Assembly (NCBI GenBank): GCA_016787725.1
Contig: JAEUTZ010000021.1
Coordinates: forward strand, 310,001-374,000
Reading direction: 5' to 3'
Length of the DNA stretch: 64,000 bases
Source: Cyclobacteriaceae bacterium
Lineage (GTDB): Bacteria; Bacteroidota; Bacteroidia; Cytophagales; Cyclobacteriaceae
Shown: positions 16,678 to 25,087 of the stretch, one piece after another
How the letters are laid out: each line of letters starts with the position of its first letter
Numbering within the stretch: the stretch's first letter is position 1
Notes under the pieces: generated by a model
Databases searched by the model: none
What the model saw: only the letters and a program-made list of their open reading frames with translations
What the model was told of the DNA's origin: nothing
Translations under genes and position numbers: made by a program

Positions 16678-17913
16678 ATGAGAGACTTCGAACTATATAC
16701 GCTAAAGAATGGAATCCGGGTGATCCATAATCGTGTAACTACCACCAAAATCGTTCACTGCGGGATTATGCTGGATATTGGAAGCCGGGATGAGTCCATC
16801 GCCAATCAGGGAATCGCTCACTTCTGGGAACACATGGCCTTCAAAGGAACCCGGAAGCGCAAGGCATTCCATATTTTAAACCGGCTCGAATCGTTGGGGG
16901 GCGAGTTAAACGCTTACACGGATAAAGAGAAGATTCTTTTTTATGCCTCACTGCGCGATGAATATTTTGAACGGGCATTGGAGTTGCTCACCGACATCAC
17001 GTTTGATTCAATCTTTCCAGATCCTCAAATCGAAAAGGAACGACAGGTGATTTTAGAGGAAATGTCCATGTATCACGATGATCCTGAAGATTCTTTGCAG
17101 GATGAATTTGATGGGGTGGTTTTTGCCGGACATCCGCTGGGCATGAATATTCTGGGAACGGAGAAGACCGTACGTGGTTTTAAGCGGAGAGATTTTCGGG
17201 CTTTTGTGAAGGAGCACCTGGATACAAAAAGAATTGTATTCTCCAGTGTCGGAAATATTTCAATGGATCAGGTTGTGCGGTTGGCAGAGAAATACCTGGG
17301 CTCGATTCCGGCCTCTGTTTCGGTGAAGAAGCGTGCCCGATTTACGGGGTACCAACCAAAGAGTGTTGTTTTGAAGCGACCGGTAAAGCAAGCGCGGTGC
17401 GCAATTGGAAGAGCGGCCTATTCATTTACCAATGAAAAGCGGAGTCCGTTTTATATGTTGACCAGTATCCTGGGCGGTCCGGGGATGAACTCACGACTCA
17501 ATCTGGTATTGCGCGAGAAGCATGGGTTTGTCTATTCGATTGGTGCGCAATATGTTCCCTACACGGATACCGGATTATTTGTCATTACGTTTGGCACCGA
17601 GCCCTCCCAAATGAAAAAGGGAATTGCGCTTGTTAAACAGGAACTAAGAAAGTTATGTGATGAACCGCTTGGGATAAAACAGCTGGCATCTTCCAAAGAG
17701 CAAATCCTGGGGCAAATTGCGATGGCCGAAGAAAATAACCTGAGTTTCATGATGATGATGGGACGCAATTTGCTGGATCAGGGTCGGGTAACTTCACTGG
17801 AAGAAATATTTGATCGGGTAAAAGCAACATCCTCACAAAAGCTGCAAGAACTCGCCAACGAAATGTTTAATGAGAAACAGTTAAGTTATCTCATCATGGA
17901 ACCCACCCAATAA
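16678..17913 (+). CDS. M16 family zinc metallopeptidase
   Basis: A 411-residue pitrilysin/insulinase-type peptidase. The inverted zinc motif is HFWEH (His48, Glu51, His52), and the third ligand is a Glu in the VILEEMSMYHDDPED helix about 80 residues later. The C-terminal half is the inactive M16_C fold with GGPGMNSRLNLVLREKHGFVYS. No signal peptide, so probably cytoplasmic, or relying on a partner. ATG 16678 is chosen because the protein then begins RDFELYTLKNGIRVI, the normal first strand; the frame runs 23 codons further up through the terminator-like hairpin. Its last base is the first base of the following O-methyltransferase gene. Confidence 0.92.
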   Translation: MRDFELYTLKNGIRVIHNRVTTTKIVHCGIMLDIGSRDESIANQGIAHFWEHMAFKGTRKRKAFHILNRLESLGGELNAYTDKEKILFYASLRDEYFERALELLTDITFDSIFPDPQIEKERQVILEEMSMYHDDPEDSLQDEFDGVVFAGHPLGMNILGTEKTVRGFKRRDFRAFVKEHLDTKRIVFSSVGNISMDQVVRLAEKYLGSIPASVSVKKRARFTGYQPKSVVLKRPVKQARCAIGRAAYSFTNEKRSPFYMLTSILGGPGMNSRLNLVLREKHGFVYSIGAQYVPYTDTGLFVITFGTEPSQMKKGIALVKQELRKLCDEPLGIKQLASSKEQILGQIAMAEENNLSFMMMMGRNLLDQGRVTSLEEIFDRVKATSSQKLQELANEMFNEKQLSYLIMEPTQ

Positions 17914-18548
17914 TGGACTTTTTGCCAGACGACATTGCCCGGTATGCCGAAACGCATACCTCTCCGGAATCAGCGCTCTTGAAAAAAATCAATCGGGATA
18001 CCCATGCCCATGTATTAATGCCAAGGATGTTATCGGGTCAGCTACAAGGCCGTTTTTTATCGATGATAAGTCACTTGATGCAGCCGCGATACATTCTTGA
18101 AATTGGCACCTATACCGGGTACTCTGCGCTCTGTTTGGCAGAAGGGTTAGCTACGGATGGAAGGTTGATTACCGTGGATGTGAATGAAGAACTTGAATCA
18201 CGGGTTCGCGCATATTTTAGGCAATCGTGCTGGAATGACAAAATCGACTATCGAATTGGAGACGCAGCCCAACTGATTCCCACCTTACCTGGAAACATGG
18301 ATTTAGTATTTATTGATGCGGATAAAGAAAACTATTCGACCTACTACCAACTTGTGCTGGATAAGATGAATTCGGGAGGGATTATCCTGGCCGACAATGT
18401 ATTATGGAGTGGCAAAGTGACCCAGCCGAAGCCGGACAAAGACACCCGGGCCATTCAGGAGTTTAACACGATGGTAGTAAATGATCCGCGAGTAGATTGT
18501 CTGTTGTTGCCGATGCGGGATGGCATCATGATGGCCCGGAAAAAATAG
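17913..18548 (+). CDS. Class I SAM-dependent O-methyltransferase (COMT/CCoAMT type)
   Basis: A 211-residue methyltransferase_3 family protein. The SAM-binding motif I is ILEIGTYTGYSALCLAEGL, followed by the acidic VDVNEE strand; the metal-binding acidic residues lie in DLVFIDADKENY and ADNVLWSGKV. Such enzymes methylate catechol-like hydroxyls in a divalent-metal-dependent way; the bacterial substrate is unknown. It overlaps the M16 gene by one base (TAATG), indicating co-translation. Confidence 0.88.
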   Translation: MDFLPDDIARYAETHTSPESALLKKINRDTHAHVLMPRMLSGQLQGRFLSMISHLMQPRYILEIGTYTGYSALCLAEGLATDGRLITVDVNEELESRVRAYFRQSCWNDKIDYRIGDAAQLIPTLPGNMDLVFIDADKENYSTYYQLVLDKMNSGGIILADNVLWSGKVTQPKPDKDTRAIQEFNTMVVNDPRVDCLLLPMRDGIMMARKK

Positions 18549-18589
18549 TGTTCGACCGGGCCTTTACCCATAATTTTGTTTCTTTTCAT

Positions 18590-18597
18590 TACCTTTG
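18590..18597 (+). promoter_or_regulatory. Candidate -7 promoter element (TACCTTTG)
   Basis: Perfect TAnnTTTG match ending six bases before the ATG of the lytic transglycosylase gene. A second match, TAATTTTG, lies at 18571-18578. If used, transcription would begin at or next to the start codon. Confidence 0.4.
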
Positions 18598-18603
18598 CAA
18601 CCA

Positions 18604-20337
18604 ATGAGATTTTTTGCAGTTGCACTCACATTTTTTGGAGTTGCTGCCTCATACGCCCAAACTCCGGAAGTGCCTCACAAAATGCATTTCGCAGACCTGA
18701 CACTCACTATTCGTGATGATGCCAGGCGGGAGATTCAAAAGGATGTTGATGCACTGACTAAGCACCCCCGTTACTTTGGAGTGAAGGTTGAACGGGCCAA
18801 GACGTATTTCCCTATCATCGAAAAAATCTTTGAAGAAGAACGGTTACCACTCGATTTTAAATACCTGGTGTTACAGGAAAGCGCCTTAATTGCCGATGCC
18901 GTTTCGGTATCAAATGCCGTTGGATTCTGGCAGTTTAAAGATTTTACAGCCTTGGAAATGGGCTTGCGGGTAGATAAGGAGATCGATGAGCGCATGAATA
19001 TCTATTCTGCCACCCGGGGAGCGGCCCAATACCTGAAGAAGAATAATTATCTCTTTAACAATTGGTTACTGGCGCTGCAATCTTATCAGATGGGGGGTGG
19101 AGGTGTGCAACGCGCCATAGGCGATCGGTATAATGGTGCCCGTCATATGGAAATCAACAGCGATACCTATTGGTATGTGAAGAAATTTCTGGCATACAAA
19201 ATAGCTTTTGAAGATGCCGTGAAAGGGGAGCCGCAGGTTAAAGTAAACCCTTATCCGATTCTCTCTCCCAAATCACTGAGTGAACTTGCCAAAGAGTTGG
19301 CGATGGATGAAGCTACGCTTCGTGAATACAACAAATGGATCAGGGGCAACAAGATACCGGCCGATCGCACGTATGCCTTACTTGTCCCTGCCGGACATCT
19401 TAATGAAGATTTTAATTCATTGATGGTAGCGTCCAACAAGGATGAAAAACACCCGCTTCCTACCGTAAAACCTGAAGTTCAATCGATCAAAACTCATATT
19501 AATGGAGTTAAAGCAATACAAGCCGTGCCCGGTGAAACAATAACCAGCCTGGCCAGCCGTGCAGGGATTTCTTTATCTAATTTCCTACGCTTTAATGATA
19601 TGTCCATCGATGCAACGATTCAACCGGGGTCGTATTATTTTATAAAGAAGAAAAGAAACCGGGCGGAGGTTGCCCAGCATACGGTTCGTCATGGAGAAAC
19701 CCTATGGTCCATTAGTCAACACTATGGTATTCAACTGAAGCAGGTAAAAAAGTTAAATAAGACAATGCACAAAGAACCTTCTGAAGGAGACCTTGTTTGG
19801 TTGTCGGCAGAGCAGGCACACGCTACTTCGTTAACACCGGTGGCGATAGAGACCGAGGTTGTTGAAGTAGATGATGATCGATTTTTTAACTGGGAGGTGA
19901 AGCCGGCCACCAAAAATGTAATTTCCACTCCGGAACCTGTTTTGCCGGTAACCAAAACAGAGGTACGCGAGGAGGTGCTGGCATTACCGACCCGGGATAG
20001 CATCCATCAGGTTAAACCAAAGGAGAATTTATACACCATCTCGAAGATGTATGGGGTGGCGGTCACCGATTTGTTAGCCTGGAACAACCTGACCATTACG
20101 GAAGGTTTAAAGATCGACCAAAGGCTGCTGGTTAAAATTCCGGTAAAGGCCTTGGCGGCAGTTGCCCAAGATTCAGAACGAGAGCCTCAAGTAATCATCC
20201 ATGAGGTTAAGGGTTCCGATACATTGTATAGTGTTGCCCGGCAATATAATGTAACCATTAAGGATCTGATGGACTGGAATAAAAAGGAAGATTTCAGCCT
20301 GGCCCTGGGGGAAAAACTAACGATTTGGCCGAAGTGA
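18604..20337 (+). CDS. Secreted lytic transglycosylase with LysM repeats (MltD-like)
   Basis: A 577-residue periplasmic murein hydrolase. It has a signal peptide (MRFFAVALTFFGVAASYAQ) and an SLT domain (about residues 55-200) with the catalytic Glu in LVLQESAL, then GFWQFKDFTALEMGL and AAQYLKKN. The C-terminal half carries at least three LysM peptidoglycan-binding repeats, each starting HxV (HTVRHGETLWSISQHYG, HQVKPKENLYTISKMYG, HEVKGSDTLYSVARQYN), and a weaker one before them (VPGETITSLASRAG). It cleaves glycan strands to 1,6-anhydro-muropeptides. ATG 18604 is preferred over a TTG at 18595 because it opens the signal peptide and the TTG lies inside the -7-like motif. Confidence 0.92.
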   Translation: MRFFAVALTFFGVAASYAQTPEVPHKMHFADLTLTIRDDARREIQKDVDALTKHPRYFGVKVERAKTYFPIIEKIFEEERLPLDFKYLVLQESALIADAVSVSNAVGFWQFKDFTALEMGLRVDKEIDERMNIYSATRGAAQYLKKNNYLFNNWLLALQSYQMGGGGVQRAIGDRYNGARHMEINSDTYWYVKKFLAYKIAFEDAVKGEPQVKVNPYPILSPKSLSELAKELAMDEATLREYNKWIRGNKIPADRTYALLVPAGHLNEDFNSLMVASNKDEKHPLPTVKPEVQSIKTHINGVKAIQAVPGETITSLASRAGISLSNFLRFNDMSIDATIQPGSYYFIKKKRNRAEVAQHTVRHGETLWSISQHYGIQLKQVKKLNKTMHKEPSEGDLVWLSAEQAHATSLTPVAIETEVVEVDDDRFFNWEVKPATKNVISTPEPVLPVTKTEVREEVLALPTRDSIHQVKPKENLYTISKMYGVAVTDLLAWNNLTITEGLKIDQRLLVKIPVKALAAVAQDSEREPQVIIHEVKGSDTLYSVARQYNVTIKDLMDWNKKEDFSLALGEKLTIWPK

Positions 20338-20460
20338 TTTCCAATATTTTACTTTTTTTATCAAATACTTACTTCCAACCTGTCCGGGAATACCAAAAGT
20401 TTAGTTTTTGCCGAAAAAGGATAATATTGCGCTTACTACAACAGGCGGAGAGTTAAGTGA

Positions 20461-20880
20461 ATGGAAATGCAAGCCACTACAAAGACCATTGATCTTGTAT
20501 TATTGGTAGATGACAACGACACCGATAATTTTATTAGCAAAAGGATTATCGAAATTACCAGGTTCGCCAGGCGTGTTGAAGTGAAGAGTTCGGGGAAAGG
20601 CGCCTTGGACTACCTTAAAGAGCATCAAAGCAATCCTGACAACATTCCGAATCTTATTTTTCTGGACATCAACATGCCCATCGTTGATGGATTTGTCTTT
20701 TTATACGAATTTGAAAAATTCAATGAACTTGTGCGAAGCAAGTGTAAGGTTATTATTCTATCCAGTTCGGATAACAAGCGTGATATTGATAAAATTGTAA
20801 ATAACAATCACGTTATTAAGTTTATCACCAAACCTTTGACCGAGGTGGCCCTGGACGAAATCCGGGTTAATAACATCTGA
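20461..20880 (+). CDS. Stand-alone receiver-domain response regulator
   Basis: A 139-residue CheY-like protein with a receiver domain and no output domain. Acidic pocket residues are in LLVDDNDTD, the phosphoacceptor Asp in LIFLDINMP, the conserved Ser in VIILSSSD and the Lys in FITKPL. The DNDTDNF signature is common in Bacteroidota receivers that interact with hybrid kinases. No kinase gene is adjacent, so its partner is unknown. It has its own 123-base upstream gap. Confidence 0.9.
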   Translation: MEMQATTKTIDLVLLVDDNDTDNFISKRIIEITRFARRVEVKSSGKGALDYLKEHQSNPDNIPNLIFLDINMPIVDGFVFLYEFEKFNELVRSKCKVIILSSSDNKRDIDKIVNNNHVIKFITKPLTEVALDEIRVNNI

Positions 20881-20927
20881 CAGGATATTAGATATTTCTT
20901 ATTTTAGGGGCGTTAAAAAAACACCCT

Positions 20928-21854
20928 ATGAAATTCGTTTATGCAATAAGAGGTACTCTTTTCCTGATAGGTTTACTGATTTATTCTGCTTCGTCCGCCC
21001 AGGTAATCCGGGTTGATTCGACCACTCATTGGAAAAAAGCATTCCGTACCGGACTCAATGTAAATCAGGCCTCTTTCAGCTCCAATTGGAAAGCGGGTGG
21101 TGTCAATTCCATTGGATTCACGGCCTTGATGAACTATAAAGCCAATTTCAAAAAGGATCGAACCAGCTGGGACAATGAATTTGATTTTTTATACGGAATG
21201 GTAAACAATGCGGGTCAGGGCTATCGGAAAACATTGGACCGGATTTATATGGAGACCAAGTATGGCTATGATATTAATGCCAAATGGAGTTTTACCTCGT
21301 CCCTGAATTTCTTTTCTCAGTTTGCCAAGGGATATGATTATGTAAAGGATGTTAATGGAGTGGAAGAGGGTAAGCTTATTTCCGATTTCTTCGCACCCGC
21401 CTTTATTACCTCAGCGTGGGGCGTTGAATATCACCCGGTAGATTACTTCAAACTTCGGTTATCCCCATTTTCACCTCGGGTTACCATCGTTGCGGATAAT
21501 AATGGACGCTTTGATCATATTGATGCTGTAAAACCCTATGGTGTACCGGTGGGAGAGGCTACCCGGTTTGAGTGGCTGGCTTTTCAATTGCAAGCTGACT
21601 TCAATAAGGACATTGCAAAGAACCTGAATCTAAAATGGCGCTATGTGATGTTTGCCAACTATGAAACCTTAAACCTGGAAACAATTGATCATCGGTTGGA
21701 CATTGGCATTAATGCAAAAGTGAATAGTTTCATTTCCGTTACACTGGGAGGTATCCTGATCTACGATAATGATCAGGATGCGGATGTACAGTTCGGACAG
21801 GCTTTTGCGTTGGGAATAGCGTACTCCTTCCAGAATTTTGAAGAAAAGAAGTAA
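20928..21854 (+). CDS. DUF3078 family outer-membrane beta-barrel-like protein
   Basis: A 308-residue exported protein with a signal peptide ending SASSAQ. The mature part is rich in alternating aromatic/hydrophobic strands (WKKAFRTGLNVNQASFSSNW, TSWDNEFDFLYGMV, FFSQFAKGYDYV) and ends with a terminal aromatic strand (LGIAYSFQNF), as expected for an outer-membrane barrel. The family is widespread in Bacteroidota without known function. A hairpin at 21874-21896 may end the transcript. Confidence 0.85.
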   Translation: MKFVYAIRGTLFLIGLLIYSASSAQVIRVDSTTHWKKAFRTGLNVNQASFSSNWKAGGVNSIGFTALMNYKANFKKDRTSWDNEFDFLYGMVNNAGQGYRKTLDRIYMETKYGYDINAKWSFTSSLNFFSQFAKGYDYVKDVNGVEEGKLISDFFAPAFITSAWGVEYHPVDYFKLRLSPFSPRVTIVADNNGRFDHIDAVKPYGVPVGEATRFEWLAFQLQADFNKDIAKNLNLKWRYVMFANYETLNLETIDHRLDIGINAKVNSFISVTLGGILIYDNDQDADVQFGQAFALGIAYSFQNFEEKK

Positions 21855-21873
21855 TTATTAGCAGGAATGTAAT

Positions 21874-21896
21874 AGCCCTGCTCACTGCGGGGTTTT
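21874..21896 (+). terminator. Probable Rho-independent terminator after the DUF3078 gene
   Basis: AGCCCTGC-TCACT-GCGGGGTTTT: a GC-rich stem of six to eight pairs (including G-T wobbles) followed by a run of four T, 20 bases after the stop codon. Confidence 0.5.
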
Positions 21897-21906
21897 GTAT
21901 TGTGAA

Positions 21907-22425
21907 ATGGTGGAAATTAAAACGGCCCGTATTGAAGATATACCTGCCATGCGCCATGTGGCGATTTCCTCCTATCGGGATACATTTTCTGACTCCAACA
22001 GTCCTGAAAATATGGAAGCATTTTTGAAGGATGCCTACGCACTTGAGAAACTGGTTGAAGAATTCAACGTGCCAACATCAAAAATTCTGCTTGCCTGGGA
22101 AGGATTACAGCAGGTAGGTTTTGTTCGGCTTCGGGAAAATAATGAGGTTGAAGCACAGTTGGGAAACAATACTTTGGAATTGCAACGGTTGTATGTACTG
22201 ACTACGGCACAAGGTAAATCCGTAGGTCGTAAGTTGATGGAAGCGGCCATTACGTATGCCACCAATAAAAAATATGATTGGCTTTGGCTGGGCGTATGGG
22301 AGGGCAATTTCAAGGCTCAGAAGTTTTACCAACAGTGGGGGTTTGAAAAGTTTTCAGAACATACCTTCCTGATGGGAGATGATCCGCAAATCGACTGGTT
22401 GCTGCGAAAAAAACTTACTCATTAA
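21907..22425 (+). CDS. GNAT family N-acetyltransferase
   Basis: A 172-residue acetyl-CoA-dependent acyltransferase. The fold's marker is the acetyl-CoA-binding segment LQRLYVLTTAQGKSVGRKLM (Q/R-x-x-G-x-G/A-like), followed by LWLGVWEGNFKAQKFYQQWGF. The substrate cannot be predicted; the closest type is the general spermidine or diamine/ribosomal-protein group. ATG 21907 is used; a TTG at 21895 would lie at the foot of the preceding terminator. Confidence 0.88.
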   Translation: MVEIKTARIEDIPAMRHVAISSYRDTFSDSNSPENMEAFLKDAYALEKLVEEFNVPTSKILLAWEGLQQVGFVRLRENNEVEAQLGNNTLELQRLYVLTTAQGKSVGRKLMEAAITYATNKKYDWLWLGVWEGNFKAQKFYQQWGFEKFSEHTFLMGDDPQIDWLLRKKLTH

Positions 22426-22480
22426 CTTCTTTTCCTTTCTCTCTTAATTTTCCAATCTTTCCTGGCTAAAGCTGCACCTT

Positions 22481-24034
22481 ATGTCAAAGGAAAAGTTCAT
22501 AGAATCCATTCAGAAATCTTATTCCAACGCAGGCGCATTTATCCAGTTGGGAGCCGGTGTATATCAAGGTGAAATTTTGGGTGAAGCAAAAGTGAATTTG
22601 CCCTTGAGAATGATGAACCGGCATGGATTGGTAACCGGGGCTACGGGATCGGGCAAGACGCGAACCTTGCAAGTATTGGCAGAGCAACTTTCAGCTGCGG
22701 GTGTTCCCGTGTTTATGCCCGACATGAAAGGAGATATTTCCGGAATGGCGAAAGAGGGAGTTGTTAATGATAAAATCAATGAACGGGCATCGGCCCTTGG
22801 CATTTCTTATCAACCATCTGGATATCCGGTCGAGTTGTATTCATTAAGTGGTAAACTTGGAGCGCAGATGCGCGCCACCGTAACGGAATTTGGGCCAGTA
22901 CTCCTGGGCAAAGTGCTTGAGTTAAATGAGGTGCAAGGGGGCGTGCTCATGATCCTGTTCAAGTATGCGGATGACAAGGATCTTCCCATTGTTGACCTCA
23001 ACGATCTGAAAAAAGTGTTGAACTATCTTTCTGAAGGTGCCGGTGCAGCGGAGATTAAAAATGACTATGGTAAAATCTCCCCGGCCACGGCCAGTACCAT
23101 TTTGCGAAAGATCGTAGCCCTTGAGCAACAAGGTGTTAACCATTTGTTTGGGGAACGATCTTTTGACATTGATGACCTGTTTGAAAAAGTAGACGGCAGA
23201 GGGGTTATCAGCTTGCTGAACGTATCTGATATTCAGAATCAACCGGCCATTTTCTCTACGTTTATGCTGGCTTTGCTTGCAGAATTATATCAGAACTTAC
23301 CTGAGGCAGGTGATCTTGACAAACCTAAACTGGTTTTCTTCCTGGATGAGGCACATCTCCTATTCAAGGATGCACCCAAAGCTTTTATGGATCAGATTGA
23401 TCAGGTTATTCGCTTGATTCGGTCGAAAGGAGTGGGTGTGTTTTTTTGCACTCAGGTTACACAAGATGTGCCTCCTTCGGTATTGGCACAATTGGGAAAC
23501 CGGGTGCAGCACGTGATTCGCGCTTTTACCCCCAATGATGTAAAGGCGCTGAAAGAGACCATCAAAACTTTTCCTCGCTCGGAGTTCTACGACATGGAGC
23601 AACAATTCACGCAGCTTGGTACCGGTCAGGCATTCATCACGGTGTTGAATGAGAAGGGGATTCCGACAGAAACCGTTGTAACCCACCTGGTCCCGCCAAC
23701 CTCGTTGATGGGTCCGCTTTCATCACAAGAATACCAGTCGTTGCTTGACCATTCTGAGTTGAATAAGAAATACAAAGAAGCCATCGATCCCATGAGTGCT
23801 TTCGAAATCTTGGGCGAGAAAATGAAGGCAGCACACCAGGAGCAGGAAGACATAAAGTCGCAGAAAGAGCAGGAACATGAGGCACCCAAAGCTTCAAACA
23901 GAAAAGAGAAAAGCACGTTCGATGAAGTTATATCATCACCGGTAACGAAGCAAATCGGGCGAGAGTTGGTGCGGGGTGTATTTGGAATGTTGTTTGGAAC
24001 AACGCCTCGAAGAACTTCCCGGAGAAGGTACTAA
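22481..24034 (+). CDS. DUF853 / HerA-like ATPase (YjgR family)
   Basis: A 517-residue P-loop ATPase of the HerA/FtsK superfamily. Walker A is GATGSGKTRTLQVL (near residue 52), followed by FMPDMKGDISGMA. Walker B is LVFFLDEAHLLF, with an arginine-rich segment later (VIRLIRSKGVGVFFCTQ). The C-terminus is a charged linker (about 440-490) and a basic tail (TTPRRTSRRRY). E. coli YjgR is the named relative; the function is unproven, with roles in DNA processing suggested by fold. It ends four bases into the converging AraC-type gene. Confidence 0.88.
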   Translation: MSKEKFIESIQKSYSNAGAFIQLGAGVYQGEILGEAKVNLPLRMMNRHGLVTGATGSGKTRTLQVLAEQLSAAGVPVFMPDMKGDISGMAKEGVVNDKINERASALGISYQPSGYPVELYSLSGKLGAQMRATVTEFGPVLLGKVLELNEVQGGVLMILFKYADDKDLPIVDLNDLKKVLNYLSEGAGAAEIKNDYGKISPATASTILRKIVALEQQGVNHLFGERSFDIDDLFEKVDGRGVISLLNVSDIQNQPAIFSTFMLALLAELYQNLPEAGDLDKPKLVFFLDEAHLLFKDAPKAFMDQIDQVIRLIRSKGVGVFFCTQVTQDVPPSVLAQLGNRVQHVIRAFTPNDVKALKETIKTFPRSEFYDMEQQFTQLGTGQAFITVLNEKGIPTETVVTHLVPPTSLMGPLSSQEYQSLLDHSELNKKYKEAIDPMSAFEILGEKMKAAHQEQEDIKSQKEQEHEAPKASNRKEKSTFDEVISSPVTKQIGRELVRGVFGMLFGTTPRRTSRRRY

Positions 24035-24942
24035 TGCTTATTCATCAAATACTTTTTCGGAGTAATTCCAAACTTCTTTTTGAACGCAGCGATAAAATGA
24101 CTGGGGTTGGTGTAGCCAACCTGGTAGGCCACTTCACTTACCTGGTAATTGGCGGTGTCCAGCATAACACGAGCGTGATCCAGTTTATGGTCCAATAAAA
24201 ATCCAAATACCGTATTGCCGTAAATTTCCTTGAACCCAACTTTCAATTGATACTCATTTAACCCGGCAATTTTTGCCAATTCCTTCAGGCTGGGCGGAGC
24301 GTCCATGTGTTTAAGCACGTACTCTTTAGCATGTTTGATTTTTCTAACGGTTTCCTGATCATTCAGGAAGGGGCAACTTTCAGTATTCGCCTTGCGTTCC
24401 GAAAAATAAAGGCCCAGGATCTCCAACACCTTGCCTTGATAGTAAAGTTTTTCGGCTTGCTCACTTAACGTGACAGTAAAGAGCTGATTTAACACCACAT
24501 ACAATTGCGATGGAATTTCCTTTTCATCATAAAATTTAGTCTTTACGTTTTCAGGTTTTAGAAAGGGCAATGCATCGTGCGTAAATAGTTTGTGCAAACT
24601 GTCGAGCATGATATTCAAGGAAACGAGCTTCGATCCGGGCGTCAATCGCAACTCAAATGGAAGGTCCGTATCGGGATTATAAAAGAAATAATTCCGTTGC
24701 CGTTCAATCTGCCGACTGTAATGAGGTCCAAAAGAAAAGGTGGCTGACCCCTCCAGGCAGAAGTAAAAGTGAATGATATTCCGGGTTACCTGGGTTCCGA
24801 AAACGATCGTTTCTATACCGCTGTTTTCAACCGTTTGCAACGTTAGGTCCTCTTTCTCCAGCAGCACCCGGTATCCACTTTTAGCGATACTTTTACCAAT
24901 CACAACTTCTTCAGGTATTGCTGACTCCATAAAAATTAACAT
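24031..24942 (-). CDS. AraC family transcriptional regulator (PchR-like)
   Basis: A 303-residue regulator with an N-terminal sensing domain and a C-terminal double helix-turn-helix (about residues 205-300; SLKELAKIAGLNEYQLKVGF and VSEVAYQVGYTNPSHFIAAF, ending FGITPKKYL). The LKVGFKEIYGNTVFGFLLDHKL stretch resembles PchR, the siderophore-binding activator of pyochelin uptake in Pseudomonas. It is transcribed away from a TonB receptor gene, the usual arrangement of an activator and its target. The signal could be haem or a ferric chelate. A second ATG at 24930 is possible. Confidence 0.85.
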   Translation of the reverse strand: MLIFMESAIPEEVVIGKSIAKSGYRVLLEKEDLTLQTVENSGIETIVFGTQVTRNIIHFYFCLEGSATFSFGPHYSRQIERQRNYFFYNPDTDLPFELRLTPGSKLVSLNIMLDSLHKLFTHDALPFLKPENVKTKFYDEKEIPSQLYVVLNQLFTVTLSEQAEKLYYQGKVLEILGLYFSERKANTESCPFLNDQETVRKIKHAKEYVLKHMDAPPSLKELAKIAGLNEYQLKVGFKEIYGNTVFGFLLDHKLDHARVMLDTANYQVSEVAYQVGYTNPSHFIAAFKKKFGITPKKYLMNKH

Positions 24943-24968
24943 TAAGTGATTGCTTTATTAAACGGGTT

Positions 24969-25011
24969 TAGGCCTAAGATGTTCAAAAATACCATTTTTT
25001 TGCTAGGCCTA
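24969..25011. promoter_or_regulatory. Pair of TAGGCCTA palindromes in the divergent promoter region
   Basis: TAGGCCTA occurs at 24969-24976 (within the 10-bp palindrome TTAGGCCTAA) and again at 25004-25011, 35 bp apart start to start, between the AraC-type gene and the TonB receptor gene. The shared octamer and position suggest a regulator binding site; the protein is unknown. Confidence 0.45.
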
Positions 25012-25061
25012 TTTTTTATTTCAAAGAGGGCGGAAATTATACTTTCAAGGGCATTTTTAAA

Positions 25062-25076
25062 TTAGAATGATTCTAA
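25062..25076. promoter_or_regulatory. Fur-like 7-1-7 operator upstream of the TonB receptor
   Basis: TTAGAAT-G-ATTCTAA is a perfect 7-1-7 inverted repeat 11 bases before the chosen ATG. Near-copies precede the haem monooxygenase gene (30389-30403, 30447-30461), and a related dyad precedes the second TonB receptor (45251-45266). Confidence 0.6.
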
Positions 25077-25087
25077 CATTTGTGCCC

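Noticed and set aside
22481-24034. Conjugation or defence ATPase system
   Set aside because: The HerA-like protein is of the stand-alone DUF853/YjgR type; no NurA, nuclease or relaxase gene is adjacent.
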